Origin: a virus
Length of the DNA stretch: 40,411 nucleotides
Direction: 5' to 3' (one strand)
IMG/VR virus record: IMGVR_UViG_3300042353_000570
Span: 1-40,411 of that record
Part shown: one piece after another, positions 37,792 through 40,411 of the stretch
Position numbering within the stretch: the stretch's first letter is position 1
How the letters are laid out: every line of letters begins with the position of its first letter
Program-made: the position numbers and the translations under genes
The notes under the pieces: model-generated
The model's input: only the letters and a program-made list of their open reading frames with translations
Told to the model about the DNA's origin: nothing
Database searches by the model: none

Positions 37792-39376
37792 GGAGACGCC
37801 CTCCTTCCACGTTGCCGACCCCAGAGGTAAGGAGGTATCGGAGGCAGTCGATGGGGTCCTTGCTGGCACCTTTCTGGCCGTCGCTTCCGGTCCACTCCTT
37901 GAGGGCCCAGATCGTGTTGGTACAGCACTCGCTGATGTACAGCTTCGGTGCGTTGGTGTGGTCGATTTTTGTTTCTTCATTGTAATAGATTGCGTCGTTA
38001 ATGAGGCCGACTCCCTCTTCGATGTTCTCGCCAGGACAAGCTCGGAAACTCATGCCGGCGTCCTCCAACTCCTCCAAGAGGGTGGTGCTTTGCTCGCGGG
38101 TTCCGGCTACGGTCGTATTCGCATATCTCGAGTCTATCCACCGCTCAAAGACCTCGACCCCGTCAAGCTTCTCGACCCGCTCGATCTCGCTCTTGTACGC
38201 GAGCAACCCGAAGCCGAAACTCTTCTGCCCGTCTCCGGCCTCGCCGTCGGCTTTCTTCCCGCTCGACACCGCCCACGGCCCAGCGTGCCCGACGCCCTCG
38301 ATGTAGGTGTCGGTCTGCGGCCACTCGCGGTAGACCCACGCCCGCTCGCCGGCATCGATGCGGATCCACAACATGAACCAGTTTTTCCCGCCCGCCGGAT
38401 CGCAGAAAAGGTAGTTCGTCCCGTCCTTCGGCACTTGGTCGGCCTTGACGACATGCACCGCCTCACGGAAGCGCGGAAAACGCGTCGCGGTCGCCTTGAT
38501 CGGCACGCCGTAAGCTCGGCAAAGGATTTTTTCCCGCGGTTGCTTGGCGAGCTCGGTCTTCATCCGGCCGTACCCAGCCCAAGGGTTGTTTTTTGTCTGA
38601 AAATAGATGACCCCCGCATTCCGCGTCGTACACTCCTGCACCACCGGCACCATCTCAAAGCCCTTCCCGTTTTTCTTCGGCAAAAGCTCGGCATCGCACT
38701 CCTCGAGGGTCTTGGCGCCTTGCAGGTAGTTTTTTACCGTGGGGCTGTAGCCTTCGATGGGCGTAAAGGTGACGAGAAGGATGCCATTTCGGTCGAGAAG
38801 ACGGAATCGGATTGTCTCGAGCCAGTCCAACGGCACCAACTCGTCGCACCAGGCTAAATCGATCTCGCCTCCCTCGATGGTGGTGATGTCCTGCGCGTAA
38901 TTTCGGAACCACACCTGCGACTTATTCGGAAGCACCGCCGTATTCTCAGAAAATCCGTTCTTTTGCGTGTACGAAATGTTCGTGACCTTGTTCCGCTTCG
39001 CCACCCGCAGCTCCCGAGGCATGAAATTCCACACAATCGGCTGCTGCATGCTGATGCTGTTGTCATTCGTGGTCTGAAAGCACCAAACCCTGCTCGCCGG
39101 CTTCTCCAACAACGTGCGGACGACCATCTTTCCCGCCCAAGTGCTCTTCCCCGAGCGATTCCCGCCCAACACCAAGAGGTCGCGGTAGCGCTTGGCGATC
39201 TTCTCCGCCTTCGTCCAGTGCTCCGGCTCGTACCCGTACCGCACCGGATCCTCCTTCTCGCTAGAAATCCTCTTCTCCCGCTCCACCAACAACCTCTTAG
39301 CCCCCTCGGGGTCAGCCAAAAAATGCTCCGGCGGGATAAACGGCAAAAGCGGGTGGGGTGATTGCGTAAAGGTCAC
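37766..39376 (-). CDS. terL: Terminase large subunit
   Basis: 536 residues from a GTG that overlaps the HNH stop (GTGA). Walker A GGNRSGKST at 71-79 (Lys77), Walker B IDLAWCDE with Asp178/Glu179, and coupling motif TFT at 203-205 define the packaging ATPase. NYLFCDPAGGKNWFML near 330-345 begins the RNase-H-like nuclease domain. It pumps DNA into the prohead and cuts it at start and end. It is placed after an HNH endonuclease, an arrangement frequent in cos-type phages. Confidence 0.95.
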   Translation of the reverse strand: MTFTQSPHPLLPFIPPEHFLADPEGAKRLLVEREKRISSEKEDPVRYGYEPEHWTKAEKIAKRYRDLLVLGGNRSGKSTWAGKMVVRTLLEKPASRVWCFQTTNDNSISMQQPIVWNFMPRELRVAKRNKVTNISYTQKNGFSENTAVLPNKSQVWFRNYAQDITTIEGGEIDLAWCDELVPLDWLETIRFRLLDRNGILLVTFTPIEGYSPTVKNYLQGAKTLEECDAELLPKKNGKGFEMVPVVQECTTRNAGVIYFQTKNNPWAGYGRMKTELAKQPREKILCRAYGVPIKATATRFPRFREAVHVVKADQVPKDGTNYLFCDPAGGKNWFMLWIRIDAGERAWVYREWPQTDTYIEGVGHAGPWAVSSGKKADGEAGDGQKSFGFGLLAYKSEIERVEKLDGVEVFERWIDSRYANTTVAGTREQSTTLLEELEDAGMSFRACPGENIEEGVGLINDAIYYNEETKIDHTNAPKLYISECCTNTIWALKEWTGSDGQKGASKDPIDCLRYLLTSGVGNVEGGRLHVTGGGTY

Positions 39377-39900
39377 TGCGCCTCCTTTATTAGTTCTCTA
39401 AAATCGTTAGCCCACTGATCCCATGCCTTTCCTTTTTTTCCTTCAGAGAGTTTAAATGCAGCGCCCGATGCATCGCACACAACAGGACCGCCATAAAGTG
39501 TTTTGCAGTAATAAATATCTGGATAATCATCACTGGAGCTTTTCTCAATTCTTTCAAGAAGCAGCAACGGATAGTCCAAACTCTGGTATTCTTCTTGATA
39601 AACTACCCAAGGGACCACAATCCCAATAGAATCCTCCCAAAAATGCCTTTTTGTGTGGCAGTGATTGCAATATGTTACCAAATCCTCGTTCGGATATTCC
39701 CACGGCCTTTTTCCTTTTGCGTAGTATGTGTGGTGAACGTGCAGCTCTGAATTTTCGTCGCCACATAAGCAACACTTCCATCCGTCACGCTCAAAAATTT
39801 GAAGACGCTTGCGTTGCCACCTTGGATTTCTTAATTGATCGCTATACTTACTCATTTTTTTGTAGCCGAGCTTTTCGAGTTGATCATGGGTCCAGTTCAC
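39373..39900 (-). CDS. HNH endonuclease
   Basis: 175 residues from GTG 39900 (GTGA overlap). WQRKRLQIFERDGWKCCLCG, ELHVHHTYY and LVTYCNHCHTKRH give the HNH core: two Cys pairs for zinc and the HH...N/H catalytic motif. The C-terminal half is less conserved. HNH proteins beside TerL assist cos cleavage and morphogenesis in other phages, so a packaging role is likely. Confidence 0.85.
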   Translation of the reverse strand: MNWTHDQLEKLGYKKMSKYSDQLRNPRWQRKRLQIFERDGWKCCLCGDENSELHVHHTYYAKGKRPWEYPNEDLVTYCNHCHTKRHFWEDSIGIVVPWVVYQEEYQSLDYPLLLLERIEKSSSDDYPDIYYCKTLYGGPVVCDASGAAFKLSEGKKGKAWDQWANDFRELIKEAQ

Positions 39901-40076
39901 TGAGCCTCCTTTTTCAGCACATCGAGGATGCCCTTGAGCAACCTCACCTCCTCCCTCGCTTCGTCGCGCTCGCGTTCCAGTTTGCGCGCAAAGTTGGATG
40001 TAACGACCTGCATTGGAATCGGGTTTGTTCTAATAAGTCCCTCATGCTGCGCCTCATCAGTCTCTGGTGTACTCAT
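39897..40076 (-). CDS. Small coiled-coil protein
   Basis: 59 residues between the 89-residue gene and HNH, coupled on both sides (ATGA and GTGA). The first 25 residues are polar (MSTPETDEAQHEGLIRTNP), the rest one charged helix with KLERERDEAREEVRLL, a clear heptad-like coiled coil. No family recognised. The regular coupling and clean frame support a real gene. Confidence 0.6.
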   Translation of the reverse strand: MSTPETDEAQHEGLIRTNPIPMQVVTSNFARKLERERDEAREEVRLLKGILDVLKKEAQ

Positions 40077-40342
40077 CCCTCATACCCCCCGTGCAACAGC
40101 ACACTCGTCTTCGGCTTCACATCGACCAACGCCCCAGCAGGGTCCTTGCCCACCACCACCGGCTCGTTCGCCCTATAAAACGAATTGTTCCTCACCGACA
40201 CATTCACCACCACCCCCTCGATATCCACCCTCAATATCCTCGGATTCTGGGGCTGTCTCCCAGGCGCCGTCTTTCCCCTCTTAGGCCACTCCATCTGTTT
40301 CGTTTCGGGTTTACTCTCTTGCTTTTGGTTCGTGTTTTTCAT
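40073..40342 (-). CDS. Hypothetical protein at the head of the packaging genes
   Basis: 89 residues. The first 30 are polar and Lys/Gln-rich (KNTNQKQESKPETKQ), the rest beta-rich (ILRVDIEGVVVNVSVRNNSF). Its start also exists at 58 in the left terminal copy, so the gene is intact across the circle. It is preceded by a gap with a TATAAT box. No family recognised. Confidence 0.6.
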   Translation of the reverse strand: MKNTNQKQESKPETKQMEWPKRGKTAPGRQPQNPRILRVDIEGVVVNVSVRNNSFYRANEPVVVGKDPAGALVDVKPKTSVLLHGGYEG

Positions 40343-40411
40343 AAAATTTTTCGGGGGCTGGACGAGTGGGGGTGAAAATCGTGGGGCTGGGAATCGACCC
40401 CCCTCCCCCCC
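40285..40411. repeat. Terminal direct repeat, right copy
   Basis: Exact copy of 1-127; see the left copy. One of the two should be removed to obtain the circular genome. Confidence 0.95.

Noticed and set aside
37792-37980. N-terminal extension of the HTH protein from 37980
   Set aside because: It overlaps the TerL C-terminus in another frame and is low-complexity; the ATG at 37791 has an excellent ribosome binding site.
37703-38857. 384-codon plus-strand open frame
   Set aside because: Antisense to TerL, whose Walker and nuclease motifs are clear.

Overview
The window is one complete, circularly permuted genome of a temperate tailed phage with podovirus features. The first 127 bases recur exactly as the last 127 (1-127 = 40285-40411), so the molecule closes at about 40,284 bp. 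Essentially every convincing gene is on the minus strand, packed tightly with TAATG, ATGA, GTGA and TTGA stop/start overlaps. The host cannot be named from sequence alone. An SU10/DUF5309-like capsid, a lipoprotein with an LSGC lipobox in the lysis region and weak ribosome binding sites point to a Gram-negative bacterium, possibly of the PVC/Bacteroidota type. The attP site shows the phage integrates into a tRNA-Ser(CGA) gene.

Layout in transcription order (high to low coordinates, crossing the circle junction). About 9.0-7.0 kb is the integration and lysogeny region: attP with a tRNA-Ser 3' fragment, a tyrosine integrase, two overlapping ribbon-helix-helix regulators, three copies of a 13-bp operator-like palindrome and an excisionase-like protein. 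About 7.0-1.2 kb holds early genes: two tiny membrane proteins, a Sak4-like AAA ATPase, a Cas4-like PD-(D/E)XK nuclease, an SSB-like protein, a RuvC-like resolvase, a replication-initiator-like protein and a DnaB-like helicase. About 1.2 kb to 0, continuing at 40.3-37.8 kb, is packaging: a TerS candidate, small genes, an HNH endonuclease and TerL.

At 37.8-36.2 kb lies an accessory cassette between TerL and the scaffold: a small HTH protein, a GNAT-like protein with Mom-like motifs, an unknown protein and a protein carrying tRNA-guanine-transglycosylase/DpdA-like motifs. It ends in an intrinsic-terminator-like hairpin. This is the best candidate for an undescribed DNA-modification or anti-restriction system. 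At 36.0-29.6 kb are scaffold, major capsid protein, portal and two paralogous neck proteins with carbohydrate-binding-like modules. At 29.6-24.1 kb are fibre/adhesin proteins and a lysis cluster (two holin-like proteins, a lipoprotein, an L,D-transpeptidase-like lysin candidate). At 24.1-9.3 kb are a large tail protein, an S74-processed fibre, and a block of ejection-type proteins ending in a 2,133-residue polyvalent protein with a zincin motif and an ASCH-like domain. A PAPS-reductase-like plus YkgJ-like pair is inserted inside this block. A strong terminator follows the polyvalent gene and abuts attP.

Together the genes describe a phage that integrates by site-specific recombination, appears to regulate lysogeny with RHH proteins rather than a CI-type repressor, replicates with a DnaB-type helicase, and delivers a very large multidomain protein with its DNA.
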